Positions 34,419 to 45,191 are shown, numbered from the stretch's first letter. The stretch is DNA of 64,000 bases from an uncultured Alphaproteobacteria bacterium (GCA_905479265.1 CAJQLX010000036.1:1-64000), one strand, 5' to 3'. Made by a program: numbers and translations. Notes: generated by a model from the letters alone, not told the origin.

Positions 34419-35369
34419 ATGAGTGACAAAACAGATCAAGCCCGCTCCGTCGACCTCGAGATCGAAGAACTTCGCGCTTTTACCCGTCCGACCTCACGGG
34501 TGACATCAAGCGCGCTTGAGGATCGTCTGTACAAAATCTTTCCAGTGCTCGATCACGGCTTTGTCCGTGTCGTCGATTACATGGGTGACGATACGTCCAT
34601 CGTGCAGGCTGCGCGGGTGTCGTACGGCAAAGGTACGAAGTCCGTGCGTAATGATGAAGGGCTCATCCGCTACTTGATGCGCCATCGTCATTCGACGCCC
34701 TTTGAGATGTGTGAAATCAAGTTCCACATCAAGCTGCCGATTTTCGTAGCGCGCCAGTGGATACGCCACCGCACAGCAAACGTGAACGAATATTCAGCCC
34801 GGTATTCAATGCTGGACCGCGAGTTCTACATTCCCTCGCCCGAGCATCTCGCTGCGCAAAGCGAGGTGAACAATCAGGGCCGCGGCGATGTTCTGCGCGA
34901 TGAAGAAGCAAACGACGTTCTTGAGATGCTCAAAGCCGATGCGGTGCGCTCCTATGATCGCTACGAGACGCTTTTGAATGAGCGGCAGGATGGCCGGATC
35001 ATTAATGATGACAAGCAGGGTTTGGCGCGCGAGTTGGCGCGGATGACTTTGCCTTTGTCAGCCTATACGCAGTGGTACTGGAAAGTTGACCTGCACAACC
35101 TGATCCACTTCCTGAGCTTGCGGATGGACCCGCACGCGCAGTACGAGATTCGCGTCTTTGCGGACGTTATGTACGACATGGTTCGCGACTGGGTGCCGTT
35201 GACGGCCAAAGCGTTTGAGGATTACCGGCTGAATAGCTTTTCGCTGTCTGGTCCCATGGTTTCAGCCGTGCGCCGGATGGTGGGCGGAGAGAAAGTCACC
35301 GTCGAAAACTGTGGCATGTCGGCGCGGGAATGGCGTGAGTTGCAGGCGGCTTTGGGGCTTAGCGACTAA
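34419..35369 (+). CDS. thyX: Flavin-dependent thymidylate synthase ThyX
   Basis: A 316-aa FAD-dependent enzyme making dTMP from dUMP with methylene-tetrahydrofolate. The ThyX signature is [14 protein letters not shown], with Arg116-His117-Arg118 and Ser126, preceded by [10 protein letters not shown], a flavin-contact segment. The N-terminal 40 residues are an extension over the shortest ThyX proteins. It is divergent from tmRNA, with about 108 nt between the estimated RNA start and the ATG, and is followed after 3 nt by the CPBP protease gene. Use of ThyX in place of ThyA is common in alphaproteobacteria; I cannot say whether thyA is also present elsewhere. Confidence 0.96.
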   Translation: MSDKTDQARSVDLEIEELRAFTRPTSRVTSSALEDRLYKIFPVLDHGFVRVVDYMGDDTSIVQAARVSYGKGTKSVRNDEGLIRYLMRHRHSTPFEMCEIKFHIKLPIFVARQWIRHRTANVNEYSARYSMLDREFYIPSPEHLAAQSEVNNQGRGDVLRDEEANDVLEMLKADAVRSYDRYETLLNERQDGRIINDDKQGLARELARMTLPLSAYTQWYWKVDLHNLIHFLSLRMDPHAQYEIRVFADVMYDMVRDWVPLTAKAFEDYRLNSFSLSGPMVSAVRRMVGGEKVTVENCGMSAREWRELQAALGLSD

Positions 35370-35372
35370 CGC

Positions 35373-36146
35373 ATGGTCGACCCGACCCATCCCAACCCCT
35401 ACCGCACGCGCGCCTTCGGTCCGGCGGATCATGGTCTGATGATTCCTGCTGGGCACGTGGTCCTGTGGATCGGTATTCTGCTGCTGCTCGCGCCTATTGC
35501 GCTGCTGATGCAGAGCATTGTTCTCTCGCTTTGGTCACCGACGCTCGCAAGCCACGGAACGATTGTCACCGAAGTTTTGATGAGCGCGGCCTTGATCGCC
35601 GGCATGTTCCTTGTGGGGCTCAGTCGGCATTATAATTGGGAGCGGTTTGGCTTTTGGATGCCGGTTCGGACAGACTATCTGTTCGTCGGCGGCATCTTGG
35701 CGATTTCGATCTTCATCCAGCCTTTGTTCATGTTTGGCTTCGACGCAGAGGGCGCAACGGACCTGCGCGATACCTTTTTCACAGCCTACCACCCGCAGGG
35801 CGTTTTGCTGTTTGAGCTGTTGGTTTTTGCTGCACTGGTGATCCTTGCGCCGCTGTTAGAAGAGATGGTGTTCCGCGGATTATTCTTCGGCTGGGCGCGG
35901 CAGAGGCTGGGCTTTTTCGAAGCGGCATTGTTCAGCTCACTGATCTTCGCAGCCTTTCATGCGCACTACGTAGACGCGCTGGGGCTGCATTGGGGTTTCC
36001 GAGCGCTGGCGATGATCTTCACCCTTGGTTTTTTGTCAGCTTTGCTGTTTGAGCGAACCGGTTCGTTGATCGCGCCCACGCTTTTGCATGGCTTGTTCAA
36101 TCTCCAAGCGGCGATTCCTTTGCTGTTGGACATTCCGCCAGCTTGA
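35373..36146 (+). CDS. CPBP family intramembrane glutamic endopeptidase
   Basis: A 257-aa polytopic membrane protein of the CAAX protease/Abi (CPBP) family. Hydrophobic segments cover most of residues 25-250. The active-site motif EExxxR is at Glu163-Glu164-Arg168 (LLEEMVFRG) and a second motif with His196 is FAAFHAHY. Prokaryotic members process peptides or help resist bacteriocins, but many are of unknown role. The gene begins 3 nt after the thyX stop, so it is likely co-transcribed. Confidence 0.85.
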   Translation: MVDPTHPNPYRTRAFGPADHGLMIPAGHVVLWIGILLLLAPIALLMQSIVLSLWSPTLASHGTIVTEVLMSAALIAGMFLVGLSRHYNWERFGFWMPVRTDYLFVGGILAISIFIQPLFMFGFDAEGATDLRDTFFTAYHPQGVLLFELLVFAALVILAPLLEEMVFRGLFFGWARQRLGFFEAALFSSLIFAAFHAHYVDALGLHWGFRALAMIFTLGFLSALLFERTGSLIAPTLLHGLFNLQAAIPLLLDIPPA

Positions 36147-36233
36147 ATTAACTCCCCGAGACCCCAAGTTTCGGGTTAGCGATGTGTCCTCACGTGGATG
36201 CACGAACATTAGCGATGATTTAGGGAAATCTTC

Positions 36234-37634
36234 ATGTCAGATTTGGGCGGCGATAACTCCAGCCTGCACCAGAATTCCAACGGCTCCGGCCCTTGGGGTG
36301 GCGGTGGTAACCGTGGCAATGGCGGCGGCCAAGGTCCGTGGGGCGGATCCAACAATAATGACGGCGGCAACCGAGGTAGCTCGGGCGGCGGTCAAGGTCC
36401 TTGGGGCGGCGGCTCTAACAACAGTGGTGGTGACAGCAACAATGGCGGTGCCAATGTTGAGGACATCTTCAACCGAGCGCGCCGCAATCTTGGCGGCGGT
36501 GGTGGTGGAAGCGGTGGCGGAAGCCGGCGCTCGTCACCCGGCGGATTGCCGCGCAACCTGCCGCTCCCGCTTATCATTCTTGGCGTGATTGGGGCGTTTG
36601 CTGTCATTTGGTGGAACGCAGGCGGTGTCCGTCTGGTTTCGCCTTCGCAGCAGCTGGTCGTGACGTTCTTGGGCCAGTACCAGACGACCAAGGGCGAAGG
36701 TCTGCAAATTCAGCCCTTAGCGCCACTGCAACGGGGTTACGTGATCAACGTGCTGCAACAGCGTGAAACGCCGGTCGGCGCAAATGGGGAGCGTGTTGAC
36801 GTTTCTGCCATTATTGAGCGTCGGAACCAGCGTCTCGCGCAAGCCAACCCTCGCGCCAGCTCCACGACGGAAACGCTGACCGAGGAAGATTTTGTTGAGC
36901 CAAACGTGGTCCTTCAAGAGCTGCAAAATGAAACGCGCGGTCGTTTGAACCAAAACCTGATGCTGACCAACGAAGGCAAAATTGCCGATGTTGACGTCAA
37001 TGTCTTCTGGAACGTGAAAAACGCCCGAGACTTCCTGTTTAACGTCAAAGACCCGTCGGAGACCTTGGGTGGCTTGAACTCAGTTGATCCGACAGAAACC
37101 ATCAAGCTCGCCGCTGAAGCGGCTTTGCGTTCGGCTGTCGCAACGCGCGACCTCGATGAGGTGGTTGACCGTACCGGCTTGGCGATTGATATCGAAACCC
37201 AACTGCAAGCGCTGTTGGATGAATACGGTGCTGGCATCAACATCGTGCGTGTTGACGTTCCATACGCGCAGCCACCGCTGGCCGTTCTGCCGTCTTACAA
37301 CGCGGTGAAAAACGCTGAAAAGACCAAGAACGAGATCATCAACAAGGCACAGGCTGAAGCAACCCGCGTGACCAACGAAGCCCAAGGTACGGTTGATAAG
37401 GTTCTGCAGGAAGCGACAGCGTTCAAGAACGAGACCGTCGCAGCCGCACGCGGCCAGGCAGAGCGGTTCAACCAAGTCCTGTCCGCTTACGAAGAAGCGC
37501 CTGCGGTGACAGTCCAGCGACTGTACCTCGACACAATGCAAGACGTTCTGACCAACGCCGACATGACGATCATCGACGAAGCTTTGGGTGGGGATGCCTT
37601 ACCGCTTCTTCCCCTCAGTCCTTTGAACCAGTAA
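36234..37634 (+). CDS. hflK: FtsH protease regulator HflK
   Basis: 466 aa. The first 95 residues are Gly/Asn-rich (GGGGNRGNGGGQGPWGG and similar), which in HflK forms a disordered cytoplasmic tail. One transmembrane helix follows (LPLPLIILGVIGAFAVIWW, about 100-120) and then the SPFH/prohibitin domain and a long coiled coil (EATRVTNEAQGTVDKVLQEA). With HflC it forms a cage around FtsH in the inner membrane and modulates its access. The ATG at 36234 is preceded by a weak purine-rich stretch. The gene is directly upstream of hflC (22-nt gap). Confidence 0.93.
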   Translation: MSDLGGDNSSLHQNSNGSGPWGGGGNRGNGGGQGPWGGSNNNDGGNRGSSGGGQGPWGGGSNNSGGDSNNGGANVEDIFNRARRNLGGGGGGSGGGSRRSSPGGLPRNLPLPLIILGVIGAFAVIWWNAGGVRLVSPSQQLVVTFLGQYQTTKGEGLQIQPLAPLQRGYVINVLQQRETPVGANGERVDVSAIIERRNQRLAQANPRASSTTETLTEEDFVEPNVVLQELQNETRGRLNQNLMLTNEGKIADVDVNVFWNVKNARDFLFNVKDPSETLGGLNSVDPTETIKLAAEAALRSAVATRDLDEVVDRTGLAIDIETQLQALLDEYGAGINIVRVDVPYAQPPLAVLPSYNAVKNAEKTKNEIINKAQAEATRVTNEAQGTVDKVLQEATAFKNETVAAARGQAERFNQVLSAYEEAPAVTVQRLYLDTMQDVLTNADMTIIDEALGGDALPLLPLSPLNQ

Positions 37635-37656
37635 TCGAAAACGGAGACCTGAAATC

Positions 37657-38523
37657 ATGAATAGAATTCTTATCCCCGTCGCGATTGTTGTCGTGTTCGT
37701 CCTGTGGGCCTTTTCTGCTGTGGTCATCGTGCGCGAAGACCAGCAGGCTGTTGTTCGTTCCTTTAACGCAATTCAGCGTGCAGAAACCGACGCTGGCTTG
37801 AGCTTAAAGCTGCCTGCGCCACTGGGTTCGGTGGACTTCATCGAAAAGCGGGTATTGGCAACCGATCCGGAAATCGAGCAGTTCATCCTGTCCGACGATA
37901 CGCGTTTGGATGTTGATTACTACGTGCGCTACCGGATTACGGATCCGATCACCTACGTGCGGAACACCAACGATTTGCTGAGCGTGCAGCAGGTTGAGCA
38001 AGCGTCGAAAGACAGCTTGTCCGAGGCCCTGCGTTCGGTGAATCTATCAACCGTTCTGTCCGATCAGCGTGACCAGTTGCTGCTGGAAGTGCGCTCAAGC
38101 ATTTCCGAAAAAATGGGTCAGCTGGGTATCGACGTTGTTGATATTCGTATTGGCCGCGCTGACTTCGTGGCGGAGAACTTGCCCTTTGCCTTTAACGAAA
38201 TGTCAGCGAATTTGCTCGATACCTACAAGTCTGAGCTGTCAAACGGTTCGGCAGAAGGTGAAAGACTGCGCGCAACGGCCAACCAGGAAGCACGTACGCG
38301 TGTCGCTGAAGCCAATGCCACAGCCGCGATCATGCGCGGTGAAGCGGAAGCAGAGGCAGCGCGGCTGCTGAACGCTGCCCACGGTCGCGACGTGGAGTTC
38401 TACACGTTCTGGCGTTCGATGCAGTCCTACCGTGAGGCGATCGCAACCGACCAGAAGTCACTGATCCTGACCACGGATAATGACTTCTTGAAGTCGCTGC
38501 AGAGCCCAAGCTTGCTTCAGTAA
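37657..38523 (+). CDS. hflC: FtsH protease regulator HflC
   Basis: A 288-aa SPFH-domain protein with an N-terminal signal anchor (RILIPVAIVVVFVLWAFSAVVIV) and a periplasmic prohibitin fold (VREDQQAVVRSFN, DYYVRYRITDP), then a helical end with EAEAARLLNAAHGRD. It partners with HflK. It is the last gene of the hflK-hflC operon, and a strong terminator follows 10 nt downstream. Confidence 0.94.
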   Translation: MNRILIPVAIVVVFVLWAFSAVVIVREDQQAVVRSFNAIQRAETDAGLSLKLPAPLGSVDFIEKRVLATDPEIEQFILSDDTRLDVDYYVRYRITDPITYVRNTNDLLSVQQVEQASKDSLSEALRSVNLSTVLSDQRDQLLLEVRSSISEKMGQLGIDVVDIRIGRADFVAENLPFAFNEMSANLLDTYKSELSNGSAEGERLRATANQEARTRVAEANATAAIMRGEAEAEAARLLNAAHGRDVEFYTFWRSMQSYREAIATDQKSLILTTDNDFLKSLQSPSLLQ

Positions 38524-38533
38524 AGCAATTGCG

Positions 38534-38573
38534 AAAGACGATCCCCCACAAACGCAGGGGGATCGTCTTTTTT
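38534..38573 (+). terminator. Intrinsic terminator after hflC
   Basis: A 13-bp stem (AAGACGATCCCCC with its complement) and a run of six T. It cleanly separates hflKC from the next gene, a Do-type protease. Confidence 0.93.
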
Positions 38574-38807
38574 ATTCCCGTATCGGGATAAGAGGCTTGC
38601 CTCACCGATCGATGCCGCCACATTCACAAAAGTGATGCTTGAAATCACTGGTCCTCACCCTTGTGTGAAGTCCGGGATTTCAACGCCCATCGGTCTAGGT
38701 TCCAACACAATTACCCCCAATCTCTGACGTGCAACAGGGTGGCGTATCGATGTGAACCCGCCCGCCGAGCACACAAACAAAATATAGAGTTTTCAGGAGT
38801 GAAACGT

Positions 38808-40274
38808 ATGAAACACTTCGGCTTAATGAGCCTGAACAGCGTGCGCGCTGGCGTTGGCCTTGTGGCGCTGTCTTTTATGACAATGGCCCCTCATGCCGTT
38901 GCAAAGCCTGCACCAGACAGCTTTGCCGATATTGTTGAAGAGCTGCTACCGACTGTGGTGAACGTCTCTACGTCTGCTGCTGCGAGCCGCAATCCATTGG
39001 ATGCGGAAGAATTCGAGCAGTTCCGCGAGTTCATGGAACGCTTTGGCCGTCCCGCACCGCTGCCGGAATCAAATGGCCGCCGTGCGCAGTCGCTGGGCTC
39101 TGGCTTCATCATCGATGAAAGCGGCATTATCGTTACCAACAACCACGTGGTTGAGGGCGCCGAAACGATCACCATCACCTTGCACGACGACACCCAGTTT
39201 GAGGGGACGTTGCTGGGCACAGACGAAAGCACGGACCTTGCCGTCGTAAAGATTGAGCCCGGCGATCTGAAATTGGTCGCAACCGAATGGTCAGACAGCG
39301 ACGCGGCGCGTGTTGGCGATTGGATCGTTGCGATTGGTAACCCCTTTGGTTTGGGTTCAACCGTCACCGCCGGTATCATTTCAGCCAAGGCACGCGATAT
39401 CCGCTCTGGGCCTTACGACAGCTTCATTCAAACCGATGCGTCGATCAACCGAGGCAACTCGGGTGGTCCATCCTTTGACATTGAAGGCCGCGTTGTCGGC
39501 GTGAATACGGCGATTTTCTCACCCTCTGGCGGGTCCGTCGGTATTGGCTTTGCGATCCCATCGAACATCGCAGCGAATATCGTGGATCAGCTGGCAACGC
39601 GCGGCGAAGTCCGCCGGGGCTTCCTGGGGACGCGCATCATGCCGGTTGGCATCGACGAGGCTGAAGTTCTGGGCATGGACGACCCACGCGGCGCGCTGGT
39701 GCGCTCGCTGATCGAAACTGGCCCTGCGAAAGAGGCTGGCATCGAGCCCGGTGACGTCATCATTCGCTTTGACGGTAAAGATGTCAAAACCGCTCGGGAT
39801 CTGCCGCTCATGGTTGCGCAGACGCCCGTTGGCAAAATGGTGCGTGTGGTTGTCTGGCGCGACGGGGAAGAAGTAACGGTGTCACTGTCCCTTGGTTTGC
39901 TGGACGAAGACGACGTTGCCGCGGCTGCGCCGGTGGCTGAGGAACCGGTTGAGGACGACACAGTCGCGGGCGAAGCGGATTTGCGCGCCTATGGACTGGC
40001 CGTAACGCCGTTGTCGACCGAGGAGCTCGAAGAGCTGAACCTGCCGGGTTATGAGACGGGCGTGATGGTCACTGAGCTGACCGAAGATAGCCCATTCGTG
40101 GATCAGGGGCTTACCGCCGGTGATGTCATTCTGGAGATTGATAACGCTGACGTCGGGTCTGCTGCGAACGTGGCTGCTGCCATTCGTGCCGCAGACGAGG
40201 ACGGTGCGGGCATTATGGCTGCGGTTATCGTGCGCGACGGTCAACGCATTTGGCTGATCTTGCGCACGCGCTAA
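38808..40274 (+). CDS. degP: DegP/Do-type periplasmic serine protease
   Basis: 488 aa from ATG 38808 with GGAG 8 nt upstream. An in-frame extension of 49 codons upstream is rejected. The signal peptide is cut after AVA (residue 32). The protease domain has His113 (NNHVV), Asp143 (STDLAVV) and Ser218 (RGNSGG). Two PDZ domains lie at about 280-370 and 410-485 (GALVRSLIETGPAKEAGIEPGDV and GVMVTELTEDSPF). It lies downstream of hflKC, which is the frequent hflK-hflC-degP order in proteobacteria. It is the second Do protease in the window and is closer to the canonical DegP/MucD form. Confidence 0.92.
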   Translation: MKHFGLMSLNSVRAGVGLVALSFMTMAPHAVAKPAPDSFADIVEELLPTVVNVSTSAAASRNPLDAEEFEQFREFMERFGRPAPLPESNGRRAQSLGSGFIIDESGIIVTNNHVVEGAETITITLHDDTQFEGTLLGTDESTDLAVVKIEPGDLKLVATEWSDSDAARVGDWIVAIGNPFGLGSTVTAGIISAKARDIRSGPYDSFIQTDASINRGNSGGPSFDIEGRVVGVNTAIFSPSGGSVGIGFAIPSNIAANIVDQLATRGEVRRGFLGTRIMPVGIDEAEVLGMDDPRGALVRSLIETGPAKEAGIEPGDVIIRFDGKDVKTARDLPLMVAQTPVGKMVRVVVWRDGEEVTVSLSLGLLDEDDVAAAAPVAEEPVEDDTVAGEADLRAYGLAVTPLSTEELEELNLPGYETGVMVTELTEDSPFVDQGLTAGDVILEIDNADVGSAANVAAAIRAADEDGAGIMAAVIVRDGQRIWLILRTR

Positions 40275-40297
40275 TCTCGGCGTCAAAGCTGAACAAG

Positions 40298-40326
40298 AGG
40301 GCCGCCCCACCAGCGGCCCTTTTTTT
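40298..40326 (+). terminator. Intrinsic terminator after degP
   Basis: AGGGCCGC and GCGGCCCT arms around a 7-nt loop, followed by a run of seven T. Confidence 0.9.
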
Positions 40327-40351
40327 GTGGCCAAGCGGGAAAAGGGCGTTC

Positions 40352-41278
40352 ATGTCTAGGGCCATGACAGCGAAAATTTCTGCGATTTACGGACCGACCG
40401 CGTCGGGTAAAACCGCGCTGGCCATCGAGCTGGCGCGTTCGACGGGGGCGGTGATCGTGAATGCGGACTCCATGCAGATTTATCGTGATTTACGGATCAT
40501 CACCGCCCGACCCTCGGTCGAGGAAGAAGCCGCGGCGGAGCACCGGCTTTATGGCGTGCTGACAGGGGACGACCCTTGCTCTGTTGCGCGCTGGGTGGCG
40601 CTGGTCAAAGCAGAAATCGAACGGTTGAGCCCAAGGCCCATCATTCTGGTTGGGGGGACAGGTTTGTATATCAACGCCTTGTACAATGGGCTGTCGAACA
40701 TCCCCGAACCCGATCAGGCGGTCCGGCACACGGCGGCCGAGCGGCTGGCGCATCTGGGGCTGGCCGCGTTTCGCGAAGAAGTGCTGGCGCTGGATCCGCA
40801 AACGCCCAACACCATTATTGATCCACAACGGCTGCAGCGGATTTGGGCGGTCAGTACGGCGACAGGGAAGCCGCTGAGCCAGTGGCAAGGCGACAAGCGG
40901 GGCGGCATTGGCCCTTTTCCCATTTTTGATCTCGCGCCAGACCGCGCTGATTTGCATGATCGGATCAATCGGCGCTTTGATGTGATGCTGGAGCTTGGCG
41001 CCTTGGCGGAGGTCGAAGATTTTCTGACCCTGAATTATGCCAAAACAAGCCCGATTTCGCGGGCGGTTGGGCTTCCTGAGTTGGTTTCCGTGCTTCAGAA
41101 TGAGACAGATCTTGAAACCGCTCGTGAAAAAGCGTGCGCATCGAGCCGACAATATGCGAAGCGTCAACTGACATGGGGACGAAATCAACTCCCTTACGCA
41201 ACAAAATTTCGTAACTACCCCCTAAATTTGGAAGAAGTGCAAACAATCAAGGCTGATATCTTGTCGGTTATTGGCTGA
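40352..41278 (+). CDS. miaA: tRNA dimethylallyltransferase MiaA
   Basis: 308 aa from ATG 40352 with AAAAGGG upstream. It transfers a dimethylallyl group to A37 of tRNAs that read UNN codons. The P-loop is GPTASGKTALAIEL and the DSMQIYRDL motif follows; ILVGGTGLYI and RAVGLPEL are also present. The downstream motif KRQLTWGRNQ is the tRNA-contact segment. The partner MiaB is not visible here. In front of ilvB, the two gene ends are 100 nt apart. Confidence 0.95.
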   Translation: MSRAMTAKISAIYGPTASGKTALAIELARSTGAVIVNADSMQIYRDLRIITARPSVEEEAAAEHRLYGVLTGDDPCSVARWVALVKAEIERLSPRPIILVGGTGLYINALYNGLSNIPEPDQAVRHTAAERLAHLGLAAFREEVLALDPQTPNTIIDPQRLQRIWAVSTATGKPLSQWQGDKRGGIGPFPIFDLAPDRADLHDRINRRFDVMLELGALAEVEDFLTLNYAKTSPISRAVGLPELVSVLQNETDLETAREKACASSRQYAKRQLTWGRNQLPYATKFRNYPLNLEEVQTIKADILSVIG

Positions 41279-41377
41279 GGCTGTTGACGCCTAAATTTGT
41301 CTCTGCTTACCCTATGCCTGAAAACGCGGGATTCTTTTCCGGTTCCGACAAACTTTTTGAGACATCAGGTTTTAATC

Positions 41378-43153
41378 ATGAGCGATTCCAAGACTGGCGC
41401 AGAAACCCTCATCAACGCCTTGGTCGAGCAGGGCGTAGAGGTTATTTTCGGCTATCCCGGTGGTGCTGTTCTTCCCATTTATGATGCGCTGTTCCAGCAA
41501 AACTCAATCCGCCACATCCTTGTGCGGCATGAGCAGGCTGCCGTTCATGCGGCTGAGGGCTATGCGCGGTCCACGGGGAAAGTTGGTTGCGTGCTGGTCA
41601 CGTCCGGCCCCGGTGCAACCAATGCGGTGACGGGCCTCACGGATGCGCTGATGGACTCCATCCCGGTCGTTTGCCTGACGGGTCAAGTTCCAACGCACCT
41701 GATCGGTCAAGATGCTTTCCAGGAGGCCGATACGACCGGTATCACGCGTGCCTGTACCAAGCACAACTACTTGGTCAAGGATGCCGACCACGTTTCCGCC
41801 GTCGTTCACGAAGCGTTTCTGGTGGCGAGTACAGGGCGTCCCGGCCCCGTGGTCATCGACCTGCCAAAAGACGTTCTGATGAACAAGACGGATGTCTACA
41901 AGCGCAAGGCCGATGTCCGCCGCAGCTCTTACCGTCCTGTGGTTAAAGGCGAGTTATCGCAGATCGAAAAGGCGATTGAAGCGCTTTCAAACGCGAAGCG
42001 GCCAATCATCTATGCCGGTGGCGGTGTGGTCAACGCGGGCCCGAATGCCTCTCAGTTGCTGGTCGAGTTCACGCGCATGACCGGTGTGCCGATTACCAAC
42101 ACGCTCATGGGCCTTGGCGTCTATCCGGCTTCGGATAAGCAGTTCGTCGGCATGCTGGGCATGCACGGAACGTACGAAGCGAACCTTGCCATGTACAACT
42201 GTGACGTGATGCTGAACATCGGCGCGCGTTTTGATGACCGGATCACGGGCAAGATCGACGAGTTCTCACCCAATTCCACCAAGATCCACGTTGATATTGA
42301 TCCCTCGTCAATCAACAAGAACATCATGGTCGATATTCCGATCATCGGTGATGCGGGGCACGTCCTCGAAGACATGATCCGTCTGTGGCGGTCCAAGGCG
42401 CTGAACATTGATAGTGGCGCGCTGAGCGATTGGTGGGGCCAGATTGAAACGTGGCGCTCGGTTGATTGCCTTGGTTTCGAACAGAAAAAAGGCGACGCCG
42501 AAATTCGCCCTCAGCACGCGCTGAAGCGCTTGCATGAGATGACGGCGCATCGCGATGATGTTTTGATCTCAACCGAGGTTGGCCAGCACCAGATGTGGGC
42601 GGCGCAATACCTTGGCTTTGAAAAGCCAAACCGTTGGATGACCTCGGGCGGTTTGGGCACCATGGGCTATGGTTTCCCGGCGGCCATCGGTATGCAGGTT
42701 GGCAATCCTGACGCTTGCTGCATCGACGTGGCGGGTGAAGCATCCATCCTGATGAATATTCAGGAGCTGTCCACGGCGGTTCAATACCGCTTGCCCGTCA
42801 AGATCATGATCATCAACAACCAGTGGATGGGTATGGTGCGCCAGTGGCAGGAATTGCTGCACGGCGGTCGCTATGCTGAATCGTACACGGAAAGCCTGCC
42901 TGACTTCGTGAAGTTGGCGGAGAGCTTTGGCGCCAAAGGCATCCGAGCGACCAAGGAAAGCGAACTCGATGGCGCGCTGCAGGAAATGCTGGAAAGCGAT
43001 GTCATGACCATTTTCGACTGTTGCGTGACCAAGGACGAAAACTGCTTCCCTATGATTCCATCCGGCAAGCCGCATTACGACATGCTGCTGCCCGGTTCGA
43101 GTCAGGAAAAGGTCGCTGCCGCTATTCAGGGCGAGGGTTTGGCGCTGGTCTAA
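41378..43153 (+). CDS. ilvB: Acetolactate synthase large subunit
   Basis: 591 aa from ATG 41378, with CAGG 8 nt upstream; a longer in-frame leader is rejected. ThDP-dependent enzyme that condenses two pyruvates (valine, leucine) or pyruvate with 2-oxobutyrate (isoleucine). The activating Glu is in RHEQAAVHAAEGYAR, the middle domain has GGGVVNAGPNAS, and the C-terminal ThDP site is IDVAGEASILMN, the alphaproteobacterial form of the GDG motif. It is first in ilvB-ilvN-ilvC. The 54-nt gap to ilvN has no terminator. The region 41279-41377 has no obvious leader peptide with branched-chain codons. Confidence 0.95.
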   Translation: MSDSKTGAETLINALVEQGVEVIFGYPGGAVLPIYDALFQQNSIRHILVRHEQAAVHAAEGYARSTGKVGCVLVTSGPGATNAVTGLTDALMDSIPVVCLTGQVPTHLIGQDAFQEADTTGITRACTKHNYLVKDADHVSAVVHEAFLVASTGRPGPVVIDLPKDVLMNKTDVYKRKADVRRSSYRPVVKGELSQIEKAIEALSNAKRPIIYAGGGVVNAGPNASQLLVEFTRMTGVPITNTLMGLGVYPASDKQFVGMLGMHGTYEANLAMYNCDVMLNIGARFDDRITGKIDEFSPNSTKIHVDIDPSSINKNIMVDIPIIGDAGHVLEDMIRLWRSKALNIDSGALSDWWGQIETWRSVDCLGFEQKKGDAEIRPQHALKRLHEMTAHRDDVLISTEVGQHQMWAAQYLGFEKPNRWMTSGGLGTMGYGFPAAIGMQVGNPDACCIDVAGEASILMNIQELSTAVQYRLPVKIMIINNQWMGMVRQWQELLHGGRYAESYTESLPDFVKLAESFGAKGIRATKESELDGALQEMLESDVMTIFDCCVTKDENCFPMIPSGKPHYDMLLPGSSQEKVAAAIQGEGLALV

Positions 43154-43207
43154 GACTGGCCGCCGAAACCTTTGTCCTTCAACCCCTCAAGTTCCGGACC
43201 CCATATT

Positions 43208-43723
43208 ATGTCTGAAACCCGTACTTTCGCCGTTCTCGTTGATAACGAACCCGGCGTTCTTGCCCGTGTAATCGGGCTGTTTTCTGGCCGTGGTTATAAC
43301 ATTGAGTCGCTGACCGTGACCGAAGTGGACGACGACGCCAACCTCTCGCGCATCACCATCGTGACCGGTGGCACAACGCAAGTGCTGATCCAGATCCGCA
43401 ATCTGCTGGAACGCTTGGTGCCCGTTCACCGGGTGGAAGACCTCACCGCCGTTGCGTTGGCAAACGAGCTGGAACCGCCCGTTCAGCGTGAATTGGCGCT
43501 GGTCAAAGTGGTCGGCGCAGGTGACAAGCGCGTCGAGGCGCTGCGCATTGCCGATATTTTCAAAGCAGAAGTGGTCGATACAGGACTCGGGCACTTTGTC
43601 TTTGAGGTGAAGGGCCGCAAGGAACAAATCGACCGTTTTATCGAGTTGATGGTCCCCTTGGGCCTGACTGAAATATGCCGTTCGGGCGTGATTGCCGTGT
43701 CTCGCGGCGATAAAGCTCTCTAA
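43208..43723 (+). CDS. ilvN: Acetolactate synthase small (regulatory) subunit
   Basis: 171 aa, starting at ATG 43208. The N-terminal ACT domain has TFAVLVDNEPGVLARVIGLFSGRGYNIESL, and the C-terminal half is the ALS_ss_C domain (ALVKVVGAGDKRVEALRIADIF). It binds valine and gives feedback control to IlvB. It sits between ilvB and ilvC. Confidence 0.95.
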   Translation: MSETRTFAVLVDNEPGVLARVIGLFSGRGYNIESLTVTEVDDDANLSRITIVTGGTTQVLIQIRNLLERLVPVHRVEDLTAVALANELEPPVQRELALVKVVGAGDKRVEALRIADIFKAEVVDTGLGHFVFEVKGRKEQIDRFIELMVPLGLTEICRSGVIAVSRGDKAL

Positions 43724-43796
43724 CCCCCGCGTTTGGACGCATTAAGCGACCGAATGCAAGCCCCGCAGTTACGGGTCTGGACGGACCCGGCTGTGA

Positions 43797-44888
<1,092 letters not shown>

Positions 44889-44907
44889 GCCTCGACGCAG
44901 AAGCATA

Positions 44908-44941
44908 AAAAAAGGGCGATCCACCGTGGGTCGCCTTTTTT
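44908..44941 (+). terminator. Intrinsic terminator after ilvC
   Basis: AAAAAAGGGCGATCCA pairs with TGGGTCGCCTTTTTT with one bulge, a CCG loop and a run of T. The A-tract side makes it bidirectional. Confidence 0.85.
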
Positions 44942-44970
44942 CTTATGCGGAGATGGGATTGCCAATCGTC

Positions 44971-45003
44971 AAAACTCATGTTTTGATAAAACCCATGAGT
45001 TTT
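44971..45003. repeat. 10-bp perfect inverted repeat upstream of leuA
   Basis: AAAACTCATG (44971-44980) and CATGAGTTTT (44994-45003) are exact complements. The loop contains a second small hairpin, TTTT-gat-AAAA. It lies in the ilvC-leuA gap and could be an operator or an mRNA hairpin. No protein is assigned. Confidence 0.6.
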
Positions 45004-45142
45004 AGCGCGGCCCTTACTGTCCTGCTTCTACCCAGCCCCTGACGTCTCAGCCGGGCTGCAACTCGGCATGCGATCAGGGGCTTGAAACACCTTCCTCCAA
45101 AATGCGAAAACACGGCGCAAGACGCGCAGCCCGGTGACCATC

Positions 45143-45166
45143 ATGATTTTGGTCAGGGCGCGATAG
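45143..45166 (+). CDS. Possible leader peptide before leuA
   Basis: A 7-codon frame, M-I-L-V-R-A-R, with a GGTGA five nt upstream and a stop (TAG) one base before an ATG in the leuA frame. It holds one Ile, one Leu and one Val codon. Real attenuation leaders normally carry several tandem Leu codons, and no terminator/anti-terminator pair was found, so it may be chance. Confidence 0.25.
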   Translation: MILVRAR

Positions 45167-45191
45167 GATGCCGAGATCAGGACTGAAATTC

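Noticed and set aside
38661-38807. Upstream extension of the degP frame
   Set aside because: It adds 49 residues with no signal peptide and no ribosome site; ATG 38808 gives a good signal peptide.
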